DNA of 64,000 bases from Clostridium pasteurianum DSM 525 = ATCC 6013 (GCF_000807255.1 NZ_CP009268.1:1084384-1148383), one strand, 5' to 3'. Positions 1 through 9,487 are shown, counted from the stretch's first letter. Program-made: numbers and translations. The notes: a model not told the origin generated them from the letters alone.

Positions 1-4
1 GCCA

Positions 5-1114
5 ATGATTAATAAAAAGGTGGACAAGAAGGCAGGTACTTTACCACTGATTATAGGGATTACTATAATTATATTCTCCTTATATGTATTTTTTACTTTT
101 TTCAATCAGTCAAAAATTCAAAATGCATTGACTGGTGGTGGAAGAGGGAATATGTTATATGTGCAGCTGGTGAATTATACAATGCCCATAGTAAAAACTA
201 CAAGCTTTGATGAATCGGATATGGCAGAAAGTACCTTTTCCTTAAAAAGTGGAATTTTAAACTACATAGGAGTTAATTTAAATAAACCTGATGAATTTTT
301 AAAAAGAGAAATATCTTATTTTAAATTGGGTAATAACTATGTAGCCAATAATAATTTAAATGATAATAGTATAAATGTAAGTGATTTTCAGTTAAAAGAT
401 AGTGATATAACTAAAAATACTGGTGACAGCAATCAAAATAATAATGCAGCACAAAATGTTCCCAATGGGGGTTATCAGGTATATAATCCAAAATTAAAAA
501 AAACTCTTGATAATTCAAATCCACAAATACTTATATATCATACCCATACCACTGAAAGCTATGGATCTTTTGGACAAGATAATTTCGATCCAGAAAAGAA
601 TGTATGTGCTGTTGGGGCGGAACTTGCTAAAACCCTCTCAGATGATTATGGTATTTCTGTAATACATGATAAGACCATTCATAATGCTACAGCTTATAAC
701 AGCAGTTATATAAGATCTAGAGAGACTTTAGATAAATATTTAAATAAATATGGCGACTTTAAAATGATAATTGACATACATAGAGATTCAACTAAAAATA
801 AAAATCTTGTTACTGAAAATATAAATGGACAAAATTTAGGTAAATTTTGGTTTGTTATGGCAAAAAATAATCCTCATTTTGATAAAAATATGCTTATAGT
901 AAATTCTTTATTGAATACCGCTAAAAAGGATTTTCCGCAGTTAGTTATTAATGATGGATTATTACCTTACAATCATGCAAACGGTGTATTTAATCAAGAT
1001 AAGAGTAATAATGCGATTTTGATAGAAATAGGTGCTGTTTCTAATACACTTGATGAAGCAAAGGGAACATCAAAGTATGTTGCAAGAATGATTGCAGAAT
1101 ATTTAAATAAGTAG
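5..1114 (+). CDS. spoIIP: Stage II sporulation protein P (SpoIIP)
   Basis: SpoIIP is an N-acetylmuramoyl-L-alanine amidase that, with SpoIIM and SpoIID, thins septal peptidoglycan during engulfment. The 369-residue protein has a basic N-terminus and one membrane anchor (about residues 13-33). A low-complexity Asn-rich linker follows, then a catalytic domain with the family motifs IYHTHTTESY (first zinc-binding His region), DIHRD and LIEIGAVSN near the C-terminus. It begins four bases into the window, so its ribosome binding site and promoter lie outside; the length fits a complete protein. It is probably transcribed alone by a mother-cell sigma factor, which is family knowledge and not visible here. 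Confidence 0.93.
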   Translation: MINKKVDKKAGTLPLIIGITIIIFSLYVFFTFFNQSKIQNALTGGGRGNMLYVQLVNYTMPIVKTTSFDESDMAESTFSLKSGILNYIGVNLNKPDEFLKREISYFKLGNNYVANNNLNDNSINVSDFQLKDSDITKNTGDSNQNNNAAQNVPNGGYQVYNPKLKKTLDNSNPQILIYHTHTTESYGSFGQDNFDPEKNVCAVGAELAKTLSDDYGISVIHDKTIHNATAYNSSYIRSRETLDKYLNKYGDFKMIIDIHRDSTKNKNLVTENINGQNLGKFWFVMAKNNPHFDKNMLIVNSLLNTAKKDFPQLVINDGLLPYNHANGVFNQDKSNNAILIEIGAVSNTLDEAKGTSKYVARMIAEYLNK

Positions 1115-1167
1115 ATATGATAAAATGTTTTTGAAATTCCAATTTTTATTTGATAACAATGACAAGT

Positions 1168-1250
1168 TATTGAATAATTCATCTAAATTTAGCTGAAGTG
1201 CAAATACCAACTAAGTGAGATTATTTATAGTCATTAGTTATTTGGATTAA
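1168..1250. repeat. Degenerate copy of family B repeat 3' half
   Basis: This stretch repeats, in decayed form, the 1490-1555 sequence (ATTCATCTAAA, then a TTAGTTGG-like hairpin and AACTAAGT). The pairing of its hairpin is imperfect, unlike the perfect 12-bp stem of the downstream copy. It looks like an older duplicate of the same element. The 1115-1568 gap holds only these repeats and AT-rich DNA. Confidence 0.55.
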
Positions 1251-1440
1251 ATTGATGTTGAATATAGACTTTAATCAGGCAGTTGTAAAATTATGTTATC
1301 ATTTTTTCGTATTTATAGTATAATAAACTTATCTGGAAGTATTTCTGATCCTAATTTAGTGGAAAATTCAACAACTAATTGATAGTATATATTAGTAAAG
1401 GGAAGGAGAATTTTGGTGAGATTCTATCCTGTAACTAGCT

Positions 1441-1550
1441 GCTGTAACACTCCACCTTCTATAGGGTGGAGATAACAGCGACACGTTTCTGGATAATTCA
1501 TCTAAACTTAGTTGGAGTACAAACTCCAACTAAGTAAGATTCATTGATAA
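1441..1550. repeat. Family B hairpin repeat (copy B1)
   Basis: Two strong hairpins lie in tandem: CTCCACC-loop-GGTGGAG (about 1450-1471), then CTTAGTTGGAGT-acaa-ACTCCAACTAAG (about 1507-1534). The first hairpin and the following GCG...ACGTTTCTGGATAA resemble sequences at about 26228 and 31738, which defines a dispersed family. It ends just before the Nudix gene and would lie in its 5' leader. No transposase is associated with it. Confidence 0.6.
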
Positions 1551-1568
1551 TCTTACCGAAAATAAATT

Positions 1569-2177
1569 ATGAATAAAAATAGAATAAAAAAACTTTCAAT
1601 TTTAGCAAATACAAAATTTTTAAGCCTTTATGATGCTGAATATGAAAAGAAAAATGGGAAGATAGGAAATTGGTCCATAGCATCAAGAAAAGATATATCC
1701 ACTCTTAATGCTCAGTGCTTTGAAGGCAAGGAAGAGAGAACAGATGCTGCTATAATTGCTGCATTTCATGAAGAGGAAAACAAAATAGTATGCATAAAAC
1801 AGTTTAGAGTTCCTTTAAATGATTACATATACGAATTGCCAGCCGGTCTTATAGATGGAGAAGAAAAATTTGAAGAATCTGCTGCAAGAGAGCTTAGAGA
1901 AGAAACAGGACTTAAGCTTATAAGCATAAATCATGAAAAAACCAGAGCAAGAATATATGCATCTCCAGGTATGACAGACGAATCTGCAGCTATGGTGTTC
2001 TGCACCTGCACTGGTACTATTTCCGATGCATACCTTGAAGAAGAAGAGGATATAGAGGTACTACTTCTTTCAAGGGAAGAAGTAAAAGAACTTCTTAAAA
2101 GAGATGTAAAAATTGATATAAAAGCCTACATGGTATTCCAGACCTTTATGGAAATAGGAGAAAAACTGTTTAAGTAG
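1569..2177 (+). CDS. Nudix hydrolase, probable ADP-ribose pyrophosphatase
   Basis: Nudix hydrolases cleave nucleoside diphosphates linked to another moiety; this size class (202 aa) usually hydrolyses ADP-ribose in the cytoplasm. The Nudix box is complete around residues 98-120: GLIDGEEKFEESAARE followed by LREETGL, fitting GX5EX7REUXEEXGU. An N-terminal beta domain precedes it, as in NudF-type enzymes. No convincing Shine-Dalgarno sequence precedes the ATG, and a family B hairpin ends about 20 bases upstream, so translation may be weak or structure-dependent. It stands alone, with a bidirectional terminator after it. Confidence 0.88.
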   Translation: MNKNRIKKLSILANTKFLSLYDAEYEKKNGKIGNWSIASRKDISTLNAQCFEGKEERTDAAIIAAFHEEENKIVCIKQFRVPLNDYIYELPAGLIDGEEKFEESAARELREETGLKLISINHEKTRARIYASPGMTDESAAMVFCTCTGTISDAYLEEEEDIEVLLLSREEVKELLKRDVKIDIKAYMVFQTFMEIGEKLFK

Positions 2178-2262
2178 CAGTGTAGAGATAAGGGTAAAAT
2201 GTTAAGGGATACTTATCTCATTATTAAAAATTAGATTTTAGTAGCTCTTTTAACAGTAAAGT

Positions 2263-2310
2263 ACTGTCTCGCAATACATGCATGTGTATAAATTGTGAGA
2301 CAGTTTTTTG
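2263..2310. terminator. Bidirectional intrinsic terminator with shared palindromic core
   Basis: ACTGTCTC pairs with GAGACAGT, followed by a run of six T. It separates the convergent Nudix and histidine kinase genes. The loop (CAATACATGCATGTG) resembles the loops of terminators at 21184, 50647 and 58863. Confidence 0.8.
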
Positions 2311-2358
2311 TGTGAAATAGTATTGTAGTCCTGGTTGTGTTTCAGCATTTATGGATGA

Positions 2359-3261
2359 TTAGTTGGAAGAAAGCTTATTCCAAACAATAACAATTTTAAG
2401 TGTTTCATTGGAAAGATTTGCTGTAATTTCATGTCCAAGTTGTGTTATAAGAGATTTAGTAATGCTTAGTCCAAGTCCCGTATTTTCATTGGTTCTTGTT
2501 ATATCAGCTGTAAAGGTTCTGTCAAACAGGTGATTAATATTTTCAATCTTTAGATTAGAAGCATTATTGGAAAACTCCGTTAATATACAATTATCCTGAA
2601 GCTTTAAAGTTATAGTTACATTTTTTTCTCCATGTTTTATAATGTTATTTATCAAATTTGAGAATATACGCATTACGGCTTTTTCATCGGATATTATAGT
2701 GTAATTACCTTCTTCAATATTAATAGCAGGTTCAATATTATTTTTGGTAAAGTCATTGTAAGACAGTGCTATGGTTTCACATAGGATATCCTTTAAATTT
2801 ATGGACTTTAAATTAAACTTACAATCACCAGCATCGATTCTTGATAGTTCATAGAAATTAGTAATTAAATTCTGCAGTCTTGTAGTTCTTTTCTTCACAA
2901 TATCCATATATTTATCTCGCTTGTCTTTATTAAGATGATTTTCATCTATAAGCTGTACATATCCCATTATAGAGGTGAGAGGAGTCCTGAGATCATGGCA
3001 CATATTTGCTATGCTGCATCGCAGCTCTTCTTCACTATGCTTTATTTTAATATTATTTTGCTGGTTTATTTCGTATAGATTATTAATGGATAGTACCAAA
3101 TGTTCCAAATCCCTATTCAAAGTATTCATTTTTAGGTTTTGGTATTCACCATTACTGTTTATAATTTGTCTGGTAATGTATCTAACATCTTTTTTATATC
3201 TCACGAAGGATGTTGTTAAAATTAAAATTACTGCTATAAGCAATATAGTTAAGAGCCACAT
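2359..3261 (-). CDS. Sensor histidine kinase of an ABC-transporter locus
   Basis: A 300-aa membrane histidine kinase that should phosphorylate the response regulator at 5851-6546. It has one N-terminal membrane helix (about residues 3-20), a HisKA dimerisation domain with the H-box MCHDLRTPLTS (His near residue 89), and a HATPase domain with N-box LINNIIKHG and G-box TGLGLSITKSL. It is the last gene of the minus-strand operon. I chose the ATG at 3261, eight bases after AGGAGG, over a GTG at 3270 that overlaps the ribosome binding site. Lacking a large extracellular domain, it probably senses through the linked ABC transporter. Confidence 0.88.
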   Translation of the reverse strand: MWLLTILLIAVILILTTSFVRYKKDVRYITRQIINSNGEYQNLKMNTLNRDLEHLVLSINNLYEINQQNNIKIKHSEEELRCSIANMCHDLRTPLTSIMGYVQLIDENHLNKDKRDKYMDIVKKRTTRLQNLITNFYELSRIDAGDCKFNLKSINLKDILCETIALSYNDFTKNNIEPAINIEEGNYTIISDEKAVMRIFSNLINNIIKHGEKNVTITLKLQDNCILTEFSNNASNLKIENINHLFDRTFTADITRTNENTGLGLSITKSLITQLGHEITANLSNETLKIVIVWNKLSSN

Positions 3262-3283
3262 TTCGCTCACCTCCTAAATTTTA

Positions 3284-3296
3284 CACCCCTGGGGTG
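3284..3296. promoter_or_regulatory. CACCCC/GGGGTG palindrome upstream of kinase gene
   Basis: A perfect 13-base palindrome (CACCCCTGGGGTG) lies 22 bases upstream of the kinase start. A close match is at 3888-3900 and a partial copy at 3861-3870, upstream of the DUF1648 gene in the same operon. Possible operator or leader structure; its function is not established. Confidence 0.35.
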
Positions 3297-3323
3297 CTGT
3301 TTTCCCAATTTAATAGATAAAAA

Positions 3324-3836
3324 TTATTTAATAACAGGCTTATTCCTGTACATTTTAATTGTGAAGTATGCAGTAGTACCAAAGATTATCAATAAAAATA
3401 TAGGTAAAAATAAAGTACCAGGTCCATTAATTTTGCCTAAGCCAGAATATACTTCTGTTAAAGATATATAGAAAAAAAGACATACTATTTCTAGATTCAT
3501 TACAATCATTAATCTTCTTGCATTGGTATATTGATAATTGGCATTTTTTTCAGTAATGTTTACAGGATAATTATAAATGTGAGGAAATTTACTAAGTACT
3601 GCAAGTAATATAAATATAATCAGATTTATAATTGGAAGAATTAAAAGACTTTTTTTACTTCCCCAGCCATCGGGTTTACCATAAAAATTAAAATGTGTTG
3701 GTATTATAGAAGGCATTGACTTCCAATATATTATAATAAATGCAAAGCTTAATATAAGTACTATTACAGTTAATATAAATATAATTTTTTCGGTAATTGA
3801 ATATTTTAATTTTAATATAGGTCTTTTTTCAGTCAT
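3324..3836 (-). CDS. DUF1648 domain membrane protein
   Basis: A 170-aa integral membrane protein with about four helices and the DUF1648 signature (PSIIPTHFNFYGKPDGWGSK, near residues 43-62). The family also occurs as the N-terminal part of SdpI-type immunity proteins, so an immunity or signalling role in this locus is possible but unproven. The start chosen is the ATG at 3836 with AAAGGAGG upstream; the longer frame has no such site. It lies between the ABC permease and kinase genes of the operon. CACCCC-type palindromes precede it. Confidence 0.82.
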   Translation of the reverse strand: MTEKRPILKLKYSITEKIIFILTVIVLILSFAFIIIYWKSMPSIIPTHFNFYGKPDGWGSKKSLLILPIINLIIFILLAVLSKFPHIYNYPVNITEKNANYQYTNARRLMIVMNLEIVCLFFYISLTEVYSGLGKINGPGTLFLPIFLLIIFGTTAYFTIKMYRNKPVIK

Positions 3837-3887
3837 AATAATGACCTCCTTTAAGAATAACCTGGGGATGTAAAATTTCAATTTTTG

Positions 3888-3900
3888 CACCTCTGGGATG
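3888..3900. promoter_or_regulatory. Second CACC(C/T)C/GGG(G/A)TG near-palindrome
   Basis: CACCTCTGGGATG differs from the 3284 palindrome at two positions. It lies between the permease and DUF1648 genes; a half copy, CCTGGGGATG, is at 3861-3870. The repeated occurrence ahead of two genes in one operon suggests a regulatory site. Confidence 0.3.
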
Positions 3901-3958
3901 TGATTTTTCTATACTCATAAACCTCTTTTTGATAAAAAATAGTGTGCAGTTTTTATAA

Positions 3959-4846
3959 CTATTTTATATCCTGACTTTTAAGCACAAATATACCAGCTGA
4001 TAATGTTAACAGTAATGTAATAATTCCTACAGCTATAGCTTTTAAAATATCACTATTTACTGCATGAACAGAGGTTACTAGGGCCCAATTGTAAGGCAGA
4101 GTAGATTCATATATCTTATCAAACCAAGTATATTTTCCATATAAGAATGAAATTATTGTAGGCAAGAGAGAAAATATTACTACGCCTAGAATAATAGTTA
4201 TTCCATTGCTTTTTATGAGGGTAGACAATAGCATAATAAAAGATATTATTCCAAGGCCTACTATTGATGTCGCAATAAAGATTTTTAACAGTTGTAGTGC
4301 CTGATTTATATCAAAGGGTACTCCCCAACCATAGAGGATTGTACTGCCAACAGTAGTTACAGTAACCATTATTCCTAGTATTATAACAAATCCTATAGAA
4401 ATGGCAATTAATTTTGATATATAATAATATTCACGCCTTTTACCATAAGCCAGCATGTTTTTTATAGTACCTGAAGAATACTCACCAGCTACTATAGAAG
4501 CTATTAATACTGAAAGTAAGATTTCTATTACTCCACTACCAAAGGAACCATAAAACAATTCGCGTGCAGTGGGGTGAAATATATCTTTAGAAGGATTTCT
4601 CATACCAATGTTTCCAATTACTACTTTAGAATCAGAAGGGTTGTTAATTTTTTGAAGCTGTTCTATATATTGATCCTGCTGATTTTTAGGCATTCCCTTT
4701 AAACTACTTCTAAAAAAATCTTCTGAGGACATTATCTTAGATGTACCTATGGAAATAATGGCTAGTATTACAGCAACTATACATAATACTTTAAAGGTTC
4801 TAGTTCTAAATAACTTATATATCTCTGCATGAATCATTCTACACAT
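3959..4846 (-). CDS. ABC-2 type transporter permease
   Basis: A 295-aa permease with an N-terminal helix after a basic IYKLFRTRTFK segment, a long extracytoplasmic loop (about residues 40-100) and about five further helices. This architecture matches BcrB/LanF-type ABC-2 permeases of peptide-antibiotic resistance. The ATG at 4846 is eight bases after AGGAGG and overlaps the ATPase gene by eight bases, so translation is probably coupled. It should form the membrane channel for the ATPase at 4839-5762. Confidence 0.87.
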   Translation of the reverse strand: MCRMIHAEIYKLFRTRTFKVLCIVAVILAIISIGTSKIMSSEDFFRSSLKGMPKNQQDQYIEQLQKINNPSDSKVVIGNIGMRNPSKDIFHPTARELFYGSFGSGVIEILLSVLIASIVAGEYSSGTIKNMLAYGKRREYYYISKLIAISIGFVIILGIMVTVTTVGSTILYGWGVPFDINQALQLLKIFIATSIVGLGIISFIMLLSTLIKSNGITIILGVVIFSLLPTIISFLYGKYTWFDKIYESTLPYNWALVTSVHAVNSDILKAIAVGIITLLLTLSAGIFVLKSQDIK

Positions 4847-5762
4847 TATCCTCACCTCCTATGATGTTCAAAAAGTACTCTTCAAGGTTTTGTCCTTTGG
4901 ATAGAATTTTATCTACAGTTACTTGGTTAGTAGAAAGGAGTGTATTGATATTTCCTATTTGGCCCAAATGGCTGTATATTTTAATTATATTGTTTTCCTG
5001 TACTACATAGTTTTTTATATTGAGTTCAGTTTCTAATAGCACGACTGCCTTCTTGGCGTTACTTACTTTTAGTTCTATATATCTTTTACACTTTTCATTT
5101 AGTTCTTCTGAAGTGATTTCTTCCAGTAGTTTGCCATTATTGATTATTCCATAGCAGGTAGCTAGTTCCGAAAGTTCACTTAATATGTGACTGGATATTA
5201 ACATGGTTATATTTTTCTCCTTATTTATCTTTTTAAGAAGTTCTCTTATTTCCACCATGCTTACTGGATCTAGTCCGTTTATGGGTTCATCTAATATTAA
5301 AAAGCGTGGATTTCCTAAAAGTGCATTGGCAATACCCAGGCGCTGTTTCATTCCCAGGGAAAAGTTTTTAACCTTTTTTTTGTTTACATCTCTTAATCCC
5401 ACCAAATTTAAAACCTCATCTATACATTTCTTACCGGGAATATTTCTAACTAGTCTTGATACTTCAAGATTTTCTCTAGCAGTCATATTATTGTAAAAAG
5501 TAGGGGTTTCTATAACGCAGCCCATCATTATTCTGGATTGATCCAAAGCAGAGATACCTGAGCAGCCAAAAAGTTCAATTTCGCCACTAGTTTTATGAAT
5601 AAGACCCGTTATCATTCGGATCAATGTGGTCTTTCCCGCTCCATTTCTGCCTATAAAGCCATATATGTCTCCTTTGTTTATGGTCATGCTGACATTATTT
5701 ACAGCAAATTCACCGCCATATTTTTTGCAGAGTTTATGAGTTCTTAATACTATATTTTTCAT
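4839..5762 (-). CDS. ABC transporter ATP-binding protein (BcrA-like)
   Basis: A 307-aa ATPase with Walker A GRNGAGKTT, signature NFSLGMKQRL, Walker B FLILDEPINGLDP and a switch His in ISSHILSEL. A C-terminal extension of about 80 residues is typical of the bacitracin/lantibiotic-export (BcrA/LanF) subfamily. The start is the ATG at 5762, preceded by AAGGAGGAAAG. A close paralogue is at 25283-26197. With the next gene it would make a drug or peptide exporter driven by ATP hydrolysis at the inner face of the membrane. The substrate is unknown. Confidence 0.9.
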   Translation of the reverse strand: MKNIVLRTHKLCKKYGGEFAVNNVSMTINKGDIYGFIGRNGAGKTTLIRMITGLIHKTSGEIELFGCSGISALDQSRIMMGCVIETPTFYNNMTARENLEVSRLVRNIPGKKCIDEVLNLVGLRDVNKKKVKNFSLGMKQRLGIANALLGNPRFLILDEPINGLDPVSMVEIRELLKKINKEKNITMLISSHILSELSELATCYGIINNGKLLEEITSEELNEKCKRYIELKVSNAKKAVVLLETELNIKNYVVQENNIIKIYSHLGQIGNINTLLSTNQVTVDKILSKGQNLEEYFLNIIGGEDNV

Positions 5763-5850
5763 ATTTTCTTTCCTCCTTATATCTTTCCAATTTATTATCA
5801 TATACAATCTATAAGATGGATTAAATCAAATATTAAGAAAGCATTAAGAT

Positions 5851-6546
5851 TTATTCCTGAAGCTTAAAACCTATACCCCACACTGTTTGAATATATTTTG
5901 TATTATTGTCTGCTTGAGAAAGTTTTGTACGAAGATTGCTTATATGTACATTTATTGTATTATCATCACCAATAAATTTATCGTTACGGGCAGCTTCAAA
6001 TAGATTGGCTCTTGTAAACACTTTTTTTGGATTACTCATAAGTAAATTAAGTATTTTATATTCTGTAAGAGTTAAAATAATAGGTTTATCCCTTACAAAA
6101 ACTTCTTTTGCATCCGTATCTAAAATAATATTTTTATATCTCAGTTTTTTATCCTTTATATTGGAATTTGAAAATTCTTTGTATCTTCTAAGTTGAGCTT
6201 CAACTCTTGCCAGCACTTCATATACATCAAAGGGCTTTCCTATAAAATCATCTGCACCCAGCTTTAATACATTTATCTTATCCTGCTGGGCCACTTTTGC
6301 AGATATGACTATAATAGGCATGATTTTTAGCTTCCTTATTTCTGATATCAAATCTTCACCGCTGACTCCTGGCAGCATTAAATCCAGCAGTACTATGTCA
6401 TAGTCATATTGTTCCAGACACATCTTAGCCTCAGAGCCAGAGTAGGTAGGCCTTACATTATAACCTTTTCTTGTCAATATACTGCATAATAGTCCATTTA
6501 TATCTGTATCATCTTCACTTACTAATATATTGATATTTGATTTCAT
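5851..6546 (-). CDS. OmpR-family response regulator
   Basis: A 231-aa regulator: receiver domain with acidic pair SEDD, phospho-acceptor Asp in VLLDLMLPG and Lys in IGKPFD, followed by a winged-helix DNA-binding domain (about residues 130-230) ending TVWGIGFKLQE. It is the first gene of the operon that includes the ABC transporter and the kinase at 2359, and so probably regulates the transporter. The start is the ATG at 6546 after AAAGAGGTG, not the GTG inside that ribosome binding site. A 22-bp terminator separates it from the zinc-ribbon gene upstream. Confidence 0.9.
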   Translation of the reverse strand: MKSNINILVSEDDTDINGLLCSILTRKGYNVRPTYSGSEAKMCLEQYDYDIVLLDLMLPGVSGEDLISEIRKLKIMPIIVISAKVAQQDKINVLKLGADDFIGKPFDVYEVLARVEAQLRRYKEFSNSNIKDKKLRYKNIILDTDAKEVFVRDKPIILTLTEYKILNLLMSNPKKVFTRANLFEAARNDKFIGDDNTINVHISNLRTKLSQADNNTKYIQTVWGIGFKLQE

Positions 6547-6606
6547 GAAAATCACCTCTTTGTGAATTATAGCATATTTTGAATTTACTATTTATATGGT
6601 GAAAAA

Positions 6607-6664
6607 TAAAATAAAATCAATATACCCTATGAAAGTAAATTTTTCATAGGGTATATTGATTTTA
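6607..6664 (-). terminator. Strong intrinsic terminator downstream of zinc-ribbon gene
   Basis: A perfect stem of about 22 bp (AAAATCAATATACCCTATGA pairing with its complement, 6-base loop). It is followed on the minus strand by a T-rich tract. It should end transcription from the 6705-8111 gene before the response regulator. Confidence 0.88.
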
Positions 6665-6704
6665 AATTTCAGTAAAAACTTCAACTTTGAAACATTAACC
6701 AAAT

Positions 6705-8111
6705 TTATTTACTATCCATAATACTTGTAAGCTGATATCCACCTGTATTTTCATTATATTTGAAGCCGTAAGTATATCTAAAGGTCTTTGTAGAGGTTTT
6801 GCCAGAAGCATTAGTTATATCATAGACTTCCTCTGTAGTTATGGTACCAGAATTGTTATCATCTGAAATTTGAGTAGAAAGTACATTATAGGACATTATA
6901 TATTCTTTTATTCCATTATTATAAGTACTTGGGATATATTTTTGCTGTTCATTATATAATTCACTTCCTGGGTATATATAAGGCTGTACCTCTGAAAAGT
7001 TGTTATAATTAACGGCATTTGAAAAGGAGTTAGTATACCAATGTATCAGGTCTCTCAGCTGATCTTCTGTGCTGCTCAGTTCATATTCAGAAGAACTGAA
7101 ATTTAGGCTTATAGTCTTATCACCACTGGAAACTGTATATTCACTGCTTTTTAATTTTTTACCATCTTTATTTGCTACAGCATATATTTTCATGTCACTG
7201 CTTACAGGTCCAAAATTTGAGGCATCACTGATTTTAACATTACTGTTTCTATTGTTTACAAATATTTCTGCATCAGGATAATCACCATTTATCCGTACAT
7301 AGTTAAGATCTTCAAGAGCATTTATGTCAACCCTGCCGCTAGTTGAATTTATGAGATCCACATTATAGGTATTATTCAAAGAAGTGTACTTACCATTGTA
7401 ACTTGCATACAATTTATATTCTCCAGGGGCAAAGGGACCGAACTCTCTTGAAAAATTATCTGAATCACTTTTACCAATTTTACTGTTATTTAAAGAAAAT
7501 TGTACATCCTTTATACTGGTTTTAATATTAACAAAAGTTGGTTTTATAGATATTTTGTATCTTGGAAAAAAAGGTAGGGCATTTCCAGCGCTAACTATAC
7601 TGAAATTACTTTGAGACAGCATATTTCCATATCTTACATTATTAGTACTTATTTGATTATTTAAATTACCGATGGTGTTGTTCAAATAAGATGGATTATT
7701 CCTAAAGTATGCAAGTATAGTATCACTGGTTTTATCATCAATGATTAATCTGCTATCGCTGCAATATAATATTTTACTTAAATCAGACTTATTATTGGAT
7801 GCAATATCATTTTGAAAACGCAATACCAGTTTATAGGGATCTGCAGCAGATTTACCTATAAAAATGTATACACCTATGATAATTGCCAATATTATAAGTC
7901 CCGCTATAGTTATCTTAAATTTTTTTGAAGGAATAAAGCTTGTCTTATTAAAATTTTCATATTCATCATAATCTTTTTCAATTTCAACTGTAGTTTTATC
8001 TATAGGTACAGTATTATTTTTGTATTCCTTTGATTGAAAATCATAGCTGCAATTGGGACATACCAGTTTGCCTTCCTCTAATTTAGTACCACATTTAGTG
8101 CAAAAATTCAT
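6705..8111 (-). CDS. Zinc-ribbon, single-pass membrane protein (TcaA/YvbJ-like)
   Basis: A 468-aa protein starting with a zinc ribbon (CTKCGTKLEEGKLVCPNC, residues 4-21). A charged linker, one membrane helix (about residues 70-86) and a large extracytoplasmic part follow. The last 110 residues resemble an NTF2-like fold, as in TcaA and YvbJ, which are linked to cell-wall antibiotic response. That layout comparison is by architecture only. The gene has its own strong terminator and follows a second zinc-ribbon membrane protein, which suggests related roles at the envelope. Confidence 0.8.
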   Translation of the reverse strand: MNFCTKCGTKLEEGKLVCPNCSYDFQSKEYKNNTVPIDKTTVEIEKDYDEYENFNKTSFIPSKKFKITIAGLIILAIIIGVYIFIGKSAADPYKLVLRFQNDIASNNKSDLSKILYCSDSRLIIDDKTSDTILAYFRNNPSYLNNTIGNLNNQISTNNVRYGNMLSQSNFSIVSAGNALPFFPRYKISIKPTFVNIKTSIKDVQFSLNNSKIGKSDSDNFSREFGPFAPGEYKLYASYNGKYTSLNNTYNVDLINSTSGRVDINALEDLNYVRINGDYPDAEIFVNNRNSNVKISDASNFGPVSSDMKIYAVANKDGKKLKSSEYTVSSGDKTISLNFSSSEYELSSTEDQLRDLIHWYTNSFSNAVNYNNFSEVQPYIYPGSELYNEQQKYIPSTYNNGIKEYIMSYNVLSTQISDDNNSGTITTEEVYDITNASGKTSTKTFRYTYGFKYNENTGGYQLTSIMDSK

Positions 8112-8219
8112 ACATAATCACTCCAAGTTCCTATTGTATTTTATTCTTATAAAAATTCTCTTATAACTTCTATAAACATTATGAAAAAGAAGGTAAAGAG
8201 TAAAGTTTTTTTACATGAG

Positions 8220-8258
8220 GAGTTCTAAGTTTAAAACAAATAATAATACTTAGAACTC
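8220..8258. other. 11-bp inverted repeat between zinc-ribbon genes
   Basis: GAGTTCTAAGT and ACTTAGAACTC can pair around a 17-base loop. It sits downstream of the 8277-9197 gene, but no T-run follows on the minus strand. It may be a processing or weak termination structure. Confidence 0.5.
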
Positions 8259-8276
8259 TGGCTGATATTTTTGAAA

Positions 8277-9197
8277 TCATAGATTGAAATTTTTTATGGC
8301 GTTCATGATAGAAGCTGCTATATCAGTTACATCAGAAGCTATAAAACTTTTTAGACAAGCTGATAATGCAATTGCAGTAAATATAGCTGCTGCTGAAGCT
8401 GTAAAGACTGAAAAGTTTTTCGTAAAGGAAAGAGCAGTCCCTATAATTATTGAAAAACATGCCAATGAAATTATAAGCCCTAACAGAGCTATTGCTAAAC
8501 CTAAATTAATTGATAAATAGGAAAGCATAATTGAAAAAAACTCAAAGTATAAAGCTGGAAGTGTAATAATAAGTGCTGTTTTGTAGAATTTAAAAACTTC
8601 AACTTTACCTCTAGAGAACATGGAATTTGCCAAACATAAAATTATAAATACAATTAATACTGCTAATATAATTAAAGTGCAGTTCTGAATAAAAACTTTC
8701 CCATAGGGTATTTTTACATAAGGTCTGATTCTTTCTATTTCTCTTGTAAAGTATTCCAAGTCGTTAGAACTTAAGGCATTAGAAGAAGTTCCAGGTTGAA
8801 GTAAACTTATAAATTCCATTATTCTGTTAGTTATATTTATGGTAAGTTTATTTATATTGGAAATTATTTGGCTTACTTTCCACATGCCTAAAAACCCCTG
8901 TACAATTAAAACAAATATAGTTATTATAATTGCAATACTTCTATCTGCATTATTTATAAATTTTTCTGCTGTGGAGGCAGGTCTTAAAAACATATTTATG
9001 ATTACGTTAAAAGCATCTTTAAAGTTCACTGAGTTAGATACATTTGAAGTAATTGTACTATTTGAATTATTTAGCTCAGTATAATTTTTATGATTTTTTT
9101 CTTCTTTCTGTGAAAGAACAGGATTTTTTTCACCGCAATTAGGACAAAATAAGTCCTCGTTATTTAGCTTAGTGCCACATTTACAACAATAGGCCAT
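8277..9197 (-). CDS. Zinc-ribbon multi-pass membrane protein
   Basis: A 306-aa protein with an N-terminal zinc ribbon (CCKCGTKLNNEDLFCPNC), a Ser/Asn-rich linker and about five membrane helices from residue 85 onward. The helical part resembles the YIP1/DUF-type domains often joined to zinc ribbons in Firmicutes. No enzyme motif is visible, so the function is unknown. The start has AGGAGG eight bases upstream. It neighbours the TcaA-like zinc-ribbon gene on the same strand, and the two may be co-transcribed. Confidence 0.78.
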   Translation of the reverse strand: MAYCCKCGTKLNNEDLFCPNCGEKNPVLSQKEEKNHKNYTELNNSNSTITSNVSNSVNFKDAFNVIINMFLRPASTAEKFINNADRSIAIIITIFVLIVQGFLGMWKVSQIISNINKLTINITNRIMEFISLLQPGTSSNALSSNDLEYFTREIERIRPYVKIPYGKVFIQNCTLIILAVLIVFIILCLANSMFSRGKVEVFKFYKTALIITLPALYFEFFSIMLSYLSINLGLAIALLGLIISLACFSIIIGTALSFTKNFSVFTASAAAIFTAIALSACLKSFIASDVTDIAASIMNAIKNFNL

Positions 9198-9487
9198 TTT
9201 TCATTCCTCCTCAAGTAATTATAAAAATAATGTATTATGCAGTTTTACTTTCACCCCTCACTAATTTTTATAATTAAAAACAAGTTATTAACTTTAGATA
9301 ATTAAAATAGGATTAATAACATGTGTTAATAAATTATTTTAATATATGTAACATTATTCATAGATAATTATAATATGAAAATTAAATTATTTCTAGAATT
9401 TAATTTCTTAGGTAAAATATTTATTTAAAGAGTTTTATTTCTAATAGATAGCCAGTAACTTTAATAGTATACAAAACTAACCTAACG

